A DNA stretch of 64,000 nucleotides from CAWCBH01 sp963793785. Its GTDB lineage: Bacteria; Actinomycetota; Thermoleophilia; Solirubrobacterales; 70-9. Positions within the stretch are counted from its first letter, which is position 1. Every line of letters starts with the position of its first letter. Below the pieces are notes generated by a model that was not told where the DNA came from, ran no database searches, and saw only the letters and a program-made list of their open reading frames with translations. The DNA lies in the NCBI GenBank assembly GCA_963793785.1, contig CAWCBH010000005.1, positions 1-64,000 of the forward strand. The letters are read 5' to 3'. Positions 32,587 through 40,390 of this stretch are shown here, one piece after another. A program made the position numbers and the translations under genes.

Positions 32587-33173
32587 CCGATCCGACGCAC
32601 AGCTACGGCGCTGCCCACGACAAGGGCTTCTGCCTTTGGTTCACGGGCCTTTCGGGTGCCGGCAAGACGACGATCTCGAAGATCGTCGAGGCCGAGCTCG
32701 AGCAGCGCCGCAACCGCCTCGAGATCCTCGACGGCGACGTCGTGCGCGAGAACCTCTCCAAGGGGCTCGGCTTCTCCAAGGAGGACCGCGACACCAACAT
32801 CCGCCGTATCGCCTTCGTCGCCGACCTGCTCTCCCGCAACGGTGTCCCGGTGATCACCGCGGCGATCTCGCCCTACCGCGAGATCCGTGCCGAGGCCAGA
32901 GAGCTGATGGGCGATCGCTTCGTCGAGGTCTACATCGAGGCCTCGGTCGAGGCCTGCGCCGAGCGCGATGTCAAGGGCCTCTACAAGAAGGCCTTCGCGG
33001 GCGAGATCAAGGAGTTCACCGGGGTCTCGGATCCCTACGAGGCTCCCGAGAACGCCGAGGTCGTCTGCCATACCGAGCAGGAGACCCCCGAGGAGTCGGC
33101 GCAGAAGCTGATCGACTACCTCGAGGAGCGGGAGCTGATTCCGGCCCGCGAGCGCACACCTGCAAGCGTCTAG
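32583..33173 (+). CDS. cysC: Adenylylsulfate kinase (APS kinase)
   Basis: A 196-aa APS kinase making PAPS. P-loop GLSGAGKTTISK, the acceptor region LDGDVVRENLSKGLGFSKEDRDTNIRRI and ISPYREIRAEARELMG are all typical. It overlaps sat by 4 bases, so the two act in sequence. Because the reductase here looks APS-specific, this kinase is not needed for sulfite formation and may supply PAPS for sulfation of glycans or metabolites; no sulfotransferase is visible in the window. Confidence 0.93.
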   Translation: MTDPTHSYGAAHDKGFCLWFTGLSGAGKTTISKIVEAELEQRRNRLEILDGDVVRENLSKGLGFSKEDRDTNIRRIAFVADLLSRNGVPVITAAISPYREIRAEARELMGDRFVEVYIEASVEACAERDVKGLYKKAFAGEIKEFTGVSDPYEAPENAEVVCHTEQETPEESAQKLIDYLEERELIPARERTPASV

Positions 33174-33183
33174 ATCTGATTCC

Positions 33184-33204
33184 GCGCGCAGCAGGTGTGC
33201 GCGC
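33184..33204 (+). terminator. Hairpin after cysC
   Basis: GCGCGCA (33184-33190), a 7-base loop and TGCGCGC (33198-33204) begin 11 bases after the cysC stop. The run after it is only mildly T-rich (CATTTGTGT). Probable transcription terminator of the sulfur genes. Confidence 0.4.
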
Positions 33205-33268
33205 AGCCATTTGTGTCAGCGCACGTCCGCCGGCGTCTAGACGGCCGGGTTTCGCTTTCATAGGCGCT

Positions 33269-34223
33269 GTGGGGCGCTTTGTCTCGAAGCTGCACGCGGC
33301 GGCGGTTCTCGGCTTTGCCTGCGCGGCGGTCGGTGCCGCGCCTGCCAATGCGGCGCCGCTGATCGCCGCCGCCGGCGACGTCGCCTGCCCTCCCAGCCAT
33401 CCGGCGTTCAACGGCGGCTTCGGGACTCGGACCAAATGCCGCCAGGCGGCCACGGCCCGGCTGCTCTACGGGGCCGGCTATGACGCCGTGCTGCCGATCG
33501 GCGATCTGATCGAGCCCTACCCGAGCCTGCGCAATTTCCGCGGCGTCTGGGCGGACACCTGGGGGAAGCTCAAGCTCAGGACTTACCCGGTGCTCGGAAA
33601 CCATGAGTACGACATCGACGGCGCAGTCGGCTACTTCCGCTACTTCAACGGCGTCGGCGAACAGGCCGGGCGGGTGGGCAGAAGAGGAGACGGCTGGTAC
33701 TCCTACAACCTCGGTCGCTGGCACCTGGTGGCGCTGAACTCCAACTGCGGCAAGGTCGGCTGCGGTCCCGGCACGCGCCAGCTCGCCTGGCTGCGGCGCG
33801 ACCTCCGCGCCCACCCGCGCCGCTGCGTCCTCGCCTACTGGCACCACCCGCTGTTCTCCTCCGGCGCCCACGATGCCGAGCAGCCGGTGCGCTACTTCTG
33901 GCGGGTGCTGCGGGCCGCCGGCGCCGACGTGGTCCTGAACGGCCACGACCAGCTCTACGAGCGGTTCGCGCCGAAGATGCCCGACGGCGACGTGGATCGC
34001 CGGCACGGAATCGTCCAGTTCACCGTCGGCACCGGCGGCCGCTCGCTGTTCGACTTCACGGCCACCAAGCGCGGCAGCCGCCGGCGGGTCGGCCACCGCT
34101 TCGGGATCCTGCGCCTGCGCCTTGGGGGCCTAGGCGTCGGTTGGCAGTTTCGTGGCGGTGGATGGAGGACGCACCCTCGATCGCGGCGCCCGCCGCTGCA
34201 CTCCGCGCCCCGCCGGCTCCTGA
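33269..34223 (+). CDS. Secreted metallophosphoesterase, frame-disrupted near its 3' end
   Basis: A calcineurin-like phosphoesterase with an N-terminal signal peptide (SKLHAAAVLGFACAAVGAA, cleavage predicted after ANA). Metal-binding motifs: AAAGDVACP, LPIGDLIEP, LGNHEYD, WHHPLF and NGHDQLYER. In the given frame the end becomes a 45-residue Arg/Pro-rich tail that stops at 34285, running 59 bases into the convergent TetR gene. Removing one T from TTT at 34148-34150 instead gives WQFVAVDGGRTLDRGARRC, a normal family ending, and a stop at 34221-34223. Coordinates follow that restored reading. The GTG start is chosen for the signal peptide. Confidence 0.75.
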
Positions 34224-34226
34224 GTC

Positions 34227-34817
34227 CTAGGCCTCGCGCGGCGGCAGCGGCGTCGCGCCCGGGGCCCGCAGTCCATCGACGATGATCCCGAGGTAGCGCT
34301 CGGGGTCGGTCATCGGGTTATTGCAGGCGCCGGCGAGCGCACACATCATCATCGGCACGTCCTCGGGCTGCGCGTCGGCCCTCACCGCGCCCGCTGCCTG
34401 CGCCCGGGCCATGACCTTCGCGACACGCCCGAGCATGCCGACGCTCTCGGAGCTTCGCCGCATCGTCTCCGGTCGCGAGACCAGCACCTCGGATAGGGCG
34501 CGGTCGGCCACCTGAATCTCCGCCGAGGCGCGGATGAACTCGACGAATGCCTGATCGGGATCGGGATGCTCGAGCGCTTCGTCTGCCAGCTCGGCAAGCC
34601 GCTCGAAGCGAGCAGCGGCGAGCGCGTCGACCAGGTCGTCCTTGGTCGGGAAGTGGCGGTAGACCGTTCCGACGCCGACCTTCGCGGCGCGCGCGATCTC
34701 ATCCATTTGCGCGTCGAGCCCCTTGCGTGCCATCACCTTGCGCGCAGCGGCGATGACTCGCTCGCGGTTGCGAACGGCGTCGGCGCGGGGGGGCCTGATG
34801 ATCGTCGTGGGGGGCAT
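34227..34817 (-). CDS. TetR-family transcriptional regulator
   Basis: A 196-aa repressor. The N-terminal helix-turn-helix spans NRERVIAAARKVMARKGLDAQMDEIARAAKVGVGTVYRHFPTKDDL (in overlapping parts), and the C-terminal ligand-binding domain is all-helical (TetR_C_33-like). Two ATGs are adjacent; the second (34817) has GGAG five bases upstream and is preferred. A longer upstream open frame would run through the divergent promoter and is rejected. It sits divergent from the MFS exporter with an inverted-repeat array between them, so it very likely represses that exporter and itself. Confidence 0.9.
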   Translation of the reverse strand: MPPTTIIRPPRADAVRNRERVIAAARKVMARKGLDAQMDEIARAAKVGVGTVYRHFPTKDDLVDALAAARFERLAELADEALEHPDPDQAFVEFIRASAEIQVADRALSEVLVSRPETMRRSSESVGMLGRVAKVMARAQAAGAVRADAQPEDVPMMMCALAGACNNPMTDPERYLGIIVDGLRAPGATPLPPREA

Positions 34818-34844
34818 CATTGCTCCGTGATCTGACTCACACTG

Positions 34845-34944
34845 ATTCCGGTTGACAAACGGAATCTTAGTTCCGTATAGTGCCAGCATGAAACGGAACC
34901 TGAACTCCGCTTCCGCCTTGAGTATGACGCAGGCAGCGGCGGAA
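34845..34944. promoter_or_regulatory. Array of TTCCG/CGGAA half-sites (probable TetR operator)
   Basis: Half-sites occur at 34845-34850 (ATTCCG), 34860-34865 (CGGAAT), 34871-34875 (TTCCG), 34894-34899 (CGGAAC), 34911-34915 (TTCCG) and 34940-34944 (CGGAA). The second and third form CGGAA-N6-TTCCG exactly between the -35 and -10 boxes of the exporter promoter; the first and second form ATTCCG-N9-CGGAAT across the -35 box. This placement would block RNA polymerase. Confidence 0.65.
34852..34881 (+). promoter_or_regulatory. Promoter of the MFS exporter (TTGACA-18-TATAGT)
   Basis: A consensus -35 TTGACA (34852-34857), an 18-base spacer and a -10 TATAGT (34876-34881). This is the best sigma70-type promoter in the window. 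The predicted transcript start coincides with the ATG at 34888 of a short open frame. Confidence 0.8.
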
Positions 34945-34968
34945 ATCAAGCCCAGGAGGAGCAGATGA
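34888..34968 (+). CDS. Putative leaderless leader peptide of the MFS operon
   Basis: A 26-codon open frame (MKRNLNSASALSM..., ending KPRRSR) whose ATG is 6 bases after the -10 TATAGT, so it would be translated from the very end of the mRNA. Its stop TGA overlaps the exporter ATG as ATGA, and two AGG arginine codons near its end form the exporter's Shine-Dalgarno (AGGAGG, 34954-34959). Translation of the leader therefore passes through the exporter initiation site. It could be a coupling or attenuation peptide; no homolog is recalled. Confidence 0.5.
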   Translation: MKRNLNSASALSMTQAAAEIKPRRSR

Positions 34969-36434
34969 CAGACGCACAGACCCTCGAACGCCGTCGCTGG
35001 CTCGGCCTCGCCCTTCTCGCGATGGCGCAGTTCGTCGTCGTCCTCGACGCCTCGATCGTCAACGTCGCCCTGCCGACGATCGGCGAGGCGCTCGACTTCT
35101 CCCAGAGCAACCTCGCCTGGGTGGTCAACGCCTACATCCTCACCTTCGGCGGCTTCCTGCTGCTCGGCGGACGGATCGCCGACCTGCTCGGCCGGCGCCG
35201 GGTCTTCATGGGTGGGCTGATCCTCTTTGCGCTCGCCTCGCTGGCCGGCGGCTTCGCCACCAGCGAAAGCCAGCTGATCGCCGCCCGCGCCGTCCAGGGG
35301 CTCGGTGCCGCGATCCTCTCACCGGCGGCGCTCTCGATCGTCACCACGACCTTCCGCGACGGCGCCGAGCGCAACAAGGCACTCGGCGTCTGGGGCGCGG
35401 TCGCCGGTGCCGGCGGCGCCGCCGGCGTGCTGCTGGGCGGAATCCTCACCGACGGCCTCGGCTGGGAGTGGGTCCTGTGGGTCAACGTCCCGGTCGGGAT
35501 CATCGCCGCGGCGCTGGCGCCCTCGCTGATCGCCGAGAGCCGCAGCGCCTCGGAGACACGGCACTTCGATTTCGCCGGAGCAGTAACCGTCACCGCCGGG
35601 CTCTCGCTGCTCGTCTACGCGCTGGTCGACGCGGTCGACGTCGGCTGGGGCTCGACCCAGACGATCGGCCTGCTCGCCCTTTCGGCGGCGCTGATCGCCG
35701 CCTTCGTCGCGATCGAGCTGCGCTCGGCCTCTCCGCTGGTCCCGTTCCGGATCTTCCGGTTGCGGACCCTGACCGGTGCCAACGTCGCCGGCGTCCTCAC
35801 CGGCGCCTCGCTGTTCTCGATGTTCTTCTTCATCTCGCTGTACATGCAGCAGGTGCTCGGCTACAGCGCGATCAAGGCCGGGCTCTCCTATCTGCCGCTG
35901 GCGTTGACGATCATCATCGCCGCCGGCATCGCCTCCCAGCTGACGACCCGGTTTGGCTTCAAGCCGGTGCTCGCGGCCGGGATGGCGTTCATCGCCGCGG
36001 GCCTGGCCTGGTTCTCGCAGGTCTCGGTCGGCGGCAGCTTCGCCGCCGACATCCTCGGCCCGTCGCTGCTGGCGGCGGTCGGGCTCGGCTTCGCCTTCGT
36101 GCCGCAGACGATCGCCGCCGTGGCCGGCGTCCGCGACCACGAGGCCGGCTTGGCGAGCGGCCTGATCAACACCTCGCAGCAGGTCGGCGGCGCGCTCGGG
36201 CTGGCCGTCCTGGCGACGATCGCCAACACCCGCACCGACGACCTCTTCGCCGACGGGGCCGCGCGGGCGACGGCGCTCACCGAGGGGTTTCAGTCCGCTT
36301 TCCTGGCCGGCGCCGGAATCGCGATCCTCGGCTTGATCGCGGTCCTGACCCTGATCCGCAGCCGCGACAGCCGCGCCCACGTCGAGGCCGAGCGCAGCCC
36401 GCGCTCCGAGAGCGTCGCCGAAGCCCGCGCCTGA
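34965..36434 (+). CDS. MFS multidrug efflux transporter (EmrB/QacA, DHA2, 14 TMS)
   Basis: A 489-aa proton-driven drug exporter. DHA2 signatures: MAQFVVVLDASIVNVALPTI in TM1, GGRIADLLGRRRVFMGG (motif A) after TM2, and VWGAVAGAGGAAGVLLGG (motif C) in TM5; about 14 hydrophobic spans follow. A clear AGGAGG precedes the ATG. It is controlled by the divergent TetR-type gene through the inverted-repeat array. The substrate is unknown. Confidence 0.93.
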   Translation: MTDAQTLERRRWLGLALLAMAQFVVVLDASIVNVALPTIGEALDFSQSNLAWVVNAYILTFGGFLLLGGRIADLLGRRRVFMGGLILFALASLAGGFATSESQLIAARAVQGLGAAILSPAALSIVTTTFRDGAERNKALGVWGAVAGAGGAAGVLLGGILTDGLGWEWVLWVNVPVGIIAAALAPSLIAESRSASETRHFDFAGAVTVTAGLSLLVYALVDAVDVGWGSTQTIGLLALSAALIAAFVAIELRSASPLVPFRIFRLRTLTGANVAGVLTGASLFSMFFFISLYMQQVLGYSAIKAGLSYLPLALTIIIAAGIASQLTTRFGFKPVLAAGMAFIAAGLAWFSQVSVGGSFAADILGPSLLAAVGLGFAFVPQTIAAVAGVRDHEAGLASGLINTSQQVGGALGLAVLATIANTRTDDLFADGAARATALTEGFQSAFLAGAGIAILGLIAVLTLIRSRDSRAHVEAERSPRSESVAEARA

Positions 36435-36446
36435 CGATCGATGCCG

Positions 36447-36476
36447 GACGCCCGCCCCTCGCCGGGGGCGGGCGTC
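36447..36476 (+). terminator. Strong GC hairpin after the MFS gene
   Basis: A perfect 12-bp stem: GACGCCCGCCCC (36447-36458), a 6-base loop and GGGGCGGGCGTC (36465-36476), starting 12 bases after the stop codon. There is no U-tract, as is common for actinobacterial hairpin terminators. Confidence 0.6.
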
Positions 36477-36587
36477 TCGGCGATACTGGCGCGGGTGTCG
36501 AGGCAAGACGTTCAACGACCCTGACGACGCGCTTCGCGCAGCCGGCCTCGAGCCACGCGGCTAAGGCGACCCGGCCTTCCGGCCCCC

Positions 36588-37796
36588 TCAGTTCTGCCAG
36601 TCGCCGCGGATCTCGCGCAGGATCTCGAAGCGCTTCTCCGCCTTTGCGGACAGATAGTCCTCGAGGCTGTCGACCATCCTGCGGGCCATCGCGAAGGTGC
36701 TGTCCATGGTCACGTACTTGTAGAGCCCGAGACGCCCAAGCGGGAGAACGCCGGGGATCTCACTCGCAGCCCGCAGGTAGCGGTAGAAGCGCTCGTCCTC
36801 CCACCAGACCGGGTACATCGAGACCGAGTCGTCGACGATCTCTTTCAAGGTCACGCTGGGGCCCGACGGCCGGCTGCCGTTGTGGATGACGCCGAAGTCG
36901 GTGGTTCGGCAGACCGCGGTCTCCTCCCAGGGTGTGTAGAGCCAGGCGAACGGCACCCCGTCGGGCGCCCGGCCGAGCTCGGTGTCACCGACCTCGACCT
37001 CGACTCGGTAGCCGCGCCATTCGAGCGCTCCGAACCGCCGGCCCAGGAGTGCGTCGATCGGAGCCGTGGCGACGACGACGTCGGCGGCCAGTGTCTCCCC
37101 ATCGGCCAGCACCCGAGCATTGCCCGACTCGGAGTCGATCGCGTCGACCCGTGTGCCGGTGCGAAGGTCAAACCCTGCGAGCATCTTCTCGAACAGCCCG
37201 TTGAAGCCGCCGGCCGGGTAGTAGTGCGGCGCCAGGCTGGGAAGGCGAAAGTCGCCCACCTCAGCGATCCGGTCCAGCCGCCGCAGCCGTCCCCACTCGG
37301 CCGGCATCTCTTCCAGCCGGCGTCCCCAGAACTTGCGGTTGAACCCCTCGAAGGCAAGCTCGGTCAGCGTCGGACCGAGCGAGGATTCCAGGTACTCGCG
37401 CAAGGTCTGTGGTTCTGATTCCGCCGGCGTCGCCGCGGCCTCGGCCACCTCGCGCTTGATCTGCTCGCCGCAGGGCAGCTTCTGCAGGCTCTGCAGGTCG
37501 ACCGGGAACGGAATCACCGGGTACTCGGGCCGCAGGCGGGTTCCCTGGTAGACCTGACGCTCGTGAAGGTCGAGGAACTGGCGCAGAAACGGGAGCGCCT
37601 CGGATGCGCCGCGAAACACGCTCACCACCCGGGGCCCGTACTCGTAGGGCAGCCCTTCGGGCGTGTGCAGCGTGCGCAGCATTCCCCCGGGCACAGTCGC
37701 CTCCTCGAGGACGGTGACCTCAGCGTCGAACCGCTCCCGCAGCATCCAGGCGGCGCAGGCGCCTGCGAACCCGGCGCCGACGACGATCGCCCTCAT
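36588..37796 (-). CDS. glf: UDP-galactopyranose mutase-like flavoprotein
   Basis: A 402-aa FAD protein: dinucleotide-binding start RAIVVGAGFAGACAAWML, then TVLEEATVPGGMLRT, YEYGPRVVSVF, FEGFNRKFWGRRLEEMPAEW, YYPAGGFNGLFEKML and LPLGRLGLYKYVTMDST. The last corresponds to the C-terminal FAD-site motif of Glf (consensus around R-L-x-x-Y-K-Y-x-x-M-D). It interconverts UDP-Galp and UDP-Galf, supplying galactofuranose for surface glycans. Length fits the family. It is divergent from an unrecognised glycan gene with 44 bases between starts. Confidence 0.8.
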   Translation of the reverse strand: MRAIVVGAGFAGACAAWMLRERFDAEVTVLEEATVPGGMLRTLHTPEGLPYEYGPRVVSVFRGASEALPFLRQFLDLHERQVYQGTRLRPEYPVIPFPVDLQSLQKLPCGEQIKREVAEAAATPAESEPQTLREYLESSLGPTLTELAFEGFNRKFWGRRLEEMPAEWGRLRRLDRIAEVGDFRLPSLAPHYYPAGGFNGLFEKMLAGFDLRTGTRVDAIDSESGNARVLADGETLAADVVVATAPIDALLGRRFGALEWRGYRVEVEVGDTELGRAPDGVPFAWLYTPWEETAVCRTTDFGVIHNGSRPSGPSVTLKEIVDDSVSMYPVWWEDERFYRYLRAASEIPGVLPLGRLGLYKYVTMDSTFAMARRMVDSLEDYLSAKAEKRFEILREIRGDWQN

Positions 37797-37840
37797 CGGC
37801 GGGTCCTCGCTCCCTCGGCGTGCCCGAAGCCGGGGCCGAG

Positions 37841-39175
37841 ATGAGGATCCTGCTCGCCGGGGCGCTGTCCTGGAATCCCGAGCGGATCAGGAGCCTCTAC
37901 GAGCGAGGGCATCAGCTGTGGGGCCTTTGGTCGCGCAGCATGGCCTGGGATCAGGCCCCCTACCCGGGGATCGAGGACTGCATCCGCGAGGTGACTCTGG
38001 CGGACGCCGCGAGCACGATCCGCGAGCAGCGGATCGGCTGCGTGTTGTCGCTGTTTCAGGTCTACGAGCCGAAGCTCTGGGGCCCACCCGCTGCCGGTGT
38101 CGAGGACGACGTCTGGACGCTGCTCCGCGCCCTCCTGATCGAGCGCGACCGGGGAGGCTTCGACGTCCCGATCGTCCGCCATTGGGGGTTCGACGTGCAT
38201 GTGGTCGATACTGACGTCGTCGGCGCCCTCGACGGCCACATCTTCTGCAACCGGGAGCAGCTCGAATCCGTTTCGGCGCCGATCGCGGCCGGGGGCTACG
38301 GTCTCGAGCTGGACCGCAGCGGAGAGCCCCTTGCCTTTCTCGACAGCGACCGCCCCAAGCTCGAGTTCATGAACGATCGCTTTGGGCCGCCGCTCTCGGA
38401 GCGCGACGGTGAGATCCACACCGTCTGCGTCGGCAGGCCGATCAACATCGACTTTCTCGCCGCGGCTCGTCAGCGGATCCACGTTCACGTGTATGGCAAC
38501 GGGGTCGACGACACCTACCCGATGATCGCCAAGGTGCTGTCGCCACGGCAGGTTCGGCGCGCTGGTCAGCTGCTCGATCGCTACCTGCATGTTCATGAGC
38601 CGCTCCAGAACCAGGCTGAGAGCTGGTCCGAGCTGCGGCGAACGAAGGCCCGCTGGGTCGAGGAGTTTTCCCGCTATGACGCCGGCTGGTCCTACATCGG
38701 CCAGCCGCTGCGCTGGACGCCGCTCCAGGATCGCGCCGCGATCCCGAACCGGATCGGCACCTACCTGCTGAGCGGATTGCCGGTGATCACCGATCGGCGT
38801 CCCGGGGCGTTTCGCTACGAGGAGTTGAGACGGCTCGGTGTCGAGCTCGTGCTGGCGGGCTCGGACTACGGCGCTCTTCGGGGGCAGCTGGTCCACGAAG
38901 TGAATACCCGGGAGAAGCGGGCGATCGCCCGGGCGCGGCGTTTCGAGTACTCGTTCGACGCCACCATCGATCCCCTGCTCGGGGCGCTCGAAGGGGTCCG
39001 GGCAAGCTACTTCTCCAGTCCGGCCGCCGAACGCACCCGCTTCCGGGACCGGGGCCGCAGGGCGGTGCTCCGCCTGCATCCGCGGCCGCGCCCCCGGGGC
39101 CTGTCGGACTGGAGGTCGCGGCGCGCCGGGCGGCTCCTGCAGGCGCGGGCCGGGGGCGCCGGAGGCGGCCAATGA
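37841..39175 (+). CDS. Unrecognised glycan-locus protein, possible GT-B glycosyltransferase
   Basis: A 444-aa protein from the ATG at 37841 (a GTG at 37820 would add seven residues). It opens RILLAGALSWNPERIRSLYERGHQ, like the first beta-alpha unit of a GT-B fold, and later has VHVYGNG, YIGQPLRW, IPNRIGTYLLSGLPVITDRRPGAFRYEELRRLG, which resembles the donor-side end of GT-B enzymes (the position of the E-x7-E helix). I cannot place it in a named family. The Arg-rich last 35 residues look disordered. It overlaps the next gene by ATGA and sits beside glf, so a glycosyltransferase role is inferred. Confidence 0.6.
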   Translation: MRILLAGALSWNPERIRSLYERGHQLWGLWSRSMAWDQAPYPGIEDCIREVTLADAASTIREQRIGCVLSLFQVYEPKLWGPPAAGVEDDVWTLLRALLIERDRGGFDVPIVRHWGFDVHVVDTDVVGALDGHIFCNREQLESVSAPIAAGGYGLELDRSGEPLAFLDSDRPKLEFMNDRFGPPLSERDGEIHTVCVGRPINIDFLAAARQRIHVHVYGNGVDDTYPMIAKVLSPRQVRRAGQLLDRYLHVHEPLQNQAESWSELRRTKARWVEEFSRYDAGWSYIGQPLRWTPLQDRAAIPNRIGTYLLSGLPVITDRRPGAFRYEELRRLGVELVLAGSDYGALRGQLVHEVNTREKRAIARARRFEYSFDATIDPLLGALEGVRASYFSSPAAERTRFRDRGRRAVLRLHPRPRPRGLSDWRSRRAGRLLQARAGGAGGGQ

Positions 39176-40383
39176 GGGTCGCAGCACTGGAGCGCTTCGC
39201 CGACCCTGCCCGCCGCTGCGACCCGGAGCGGATCGCTCGCGACGGGGACGAGCTCGAAATCTGGGAGCTGCCGGGGATCGAACGAGACCTGCGCAGCGTC
39301 CTTCGCCTGCTCCCGAGCGCGATCGGCGACTGGCTCGACACCTCGATCCCGATCGGCGAGCGATTGTCGCTGTTGCGGGCCTGTCTGGCCAGCCGCGGGG
39401 CGGGCCCCGGAGCGCTGGCGCGGGCCCCGAGCCTGTGGCGGGGGGTTCGAGGGGGTGAGATCGATCGCCTTGCCTGCTTCTCGGCCAAGGGGTTCGCGCT
39501 TGCGGAGCTGCTCTCGGAGGTGATCCCCTGCGAGGAGCAGATCTCCCGGGGGACCAAGTACTTCGGCGAGTTCGGGTTCGAGCTCTATGCGGTCATTCCC
39601 TACGCCTACTGGCTGCACGCTCGCGGGGAATTGGAGTTCACCGTCTCCACTGCAGACACCGGTTGCCTCTACTACTTCTCCGAGGACCACCGCGAGCTTC
39701 CCCTCGCCCGGCGTTTCGCGCCGATCACCGACTTTCCGATCGGGCGCCCCGGGGCGCTCCGCTACGACCACGTCGGCTTTCCCGCCGACCCGGACATGAG
39801 TCGGTGGCAGCCGCCTCCTTACAAGCAGCATTACGCCAGCGACCGTTTCGATTTCGGCAAGGAGCTTTGCGTCGTCGCCAACAAGCAGAGCGACGATGGC
39901 TTCCTGCGACGGGAGGTCCCGGTCAACTCGATCGACACCGAGCTGCTGCTGGCGCTGATTCGCGAGCTGCGGCGCGCCTACCAGGTGGTCTACTGCCGCC
40001 CGCGCGGGATCGACATCGTCAACGACCATCAGCCGATCCTCGACTCGGGCGACATCGAGGCGGTCAAGCGCGCCTACCCCGAGGTGCTGACGATCCAGGA
40101 TCTTCAGGTGGACAATCCCGACCTCAGCTTCAACGAGCTTCAGCTGCGCCTGTTCGCCGGTTGCGAGCGCTTCGTCTCGGTGGTCGGTGGCAGCGCCTTC
40201 CTCTGCAGCTACTTCGGCGGCACCAACGTCGTCTATGCCCGCCGCGGCTGGGAGGTGGATAGCGGCGCCTACGAGAACTGGTTCAGCAGCTTCTCCGGCG
40301 CCCGGGTCGTCTCGGCGGGCTCGCCGAATCAGTTGCTGCAGGGGGTGCGGGGGGAGCTCCTGGGCGCCGAGGCCCGCGCCTGA
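39172..40383 (+). CDS. Unrecognised glycan-locus protein, possible glycosyltransferase
   Basis: A 403-aa protein, translationally coupled to the preceding gene (ATGA). Visible features: YFGEFGFELYAVIPYAYWLHARGEL in the middle, YQVVYCRPRGIDIVNDHQPIL, and near the end NELQLRLFAGCERFVSVVGGSAFLCSYFGG. The last resembles the donor site of fucosyltransferase- and GT61-like proteins, where a Gly/Ser-rich loop follows a surveillance-of-position helix. No signal peptide or membrane span. The family is not identified; a partner glycosyltransferase to the upstream protein is the simplest reading. Confidence 0.55.
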   Translation: MRVAALERFADPARRCDPERIARDGDELEIWELPGIERDLRSVLRLLPSAIGDWLDTSIPIGERLSLLRACLASRGAGPGALARAPSLWRGVRGGEIDRLACFSAKGFALAELLSEVIPCEEQISRGTKYFGEFGFELYAVIPYAYWLHARGELEFTVSTADTGCLYYFSEDHRELPLARRFAPITDFPIGRPGALRYDHVGFPADPDMSRWQPPPYKQHYASDRFDFGKELCVVANKQSDDGFLRREVPVNSIDTELLLALIRELRRAYQVVYCRPRGIDIVNDHQPILDSGDIEAVKRAYPEVLTIQDLQVDNPDLSFNELQLRLFAGCERFVSVVGGSAFLCSYFGGTNVVYARRGWEVDSGAYENWFSSFSGARVVSAGSPNQLLQGVRGELLGAEARA

Positions 40384-40390
40384 CTCCAGG

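Noticed and set aside
34818..34949. Longer N-terminus for the TetR gene
   Set aside because: It would translate through the consensus promoter and operators of the exporter; the HTH and ribosome-binding site fit ATG 34817.
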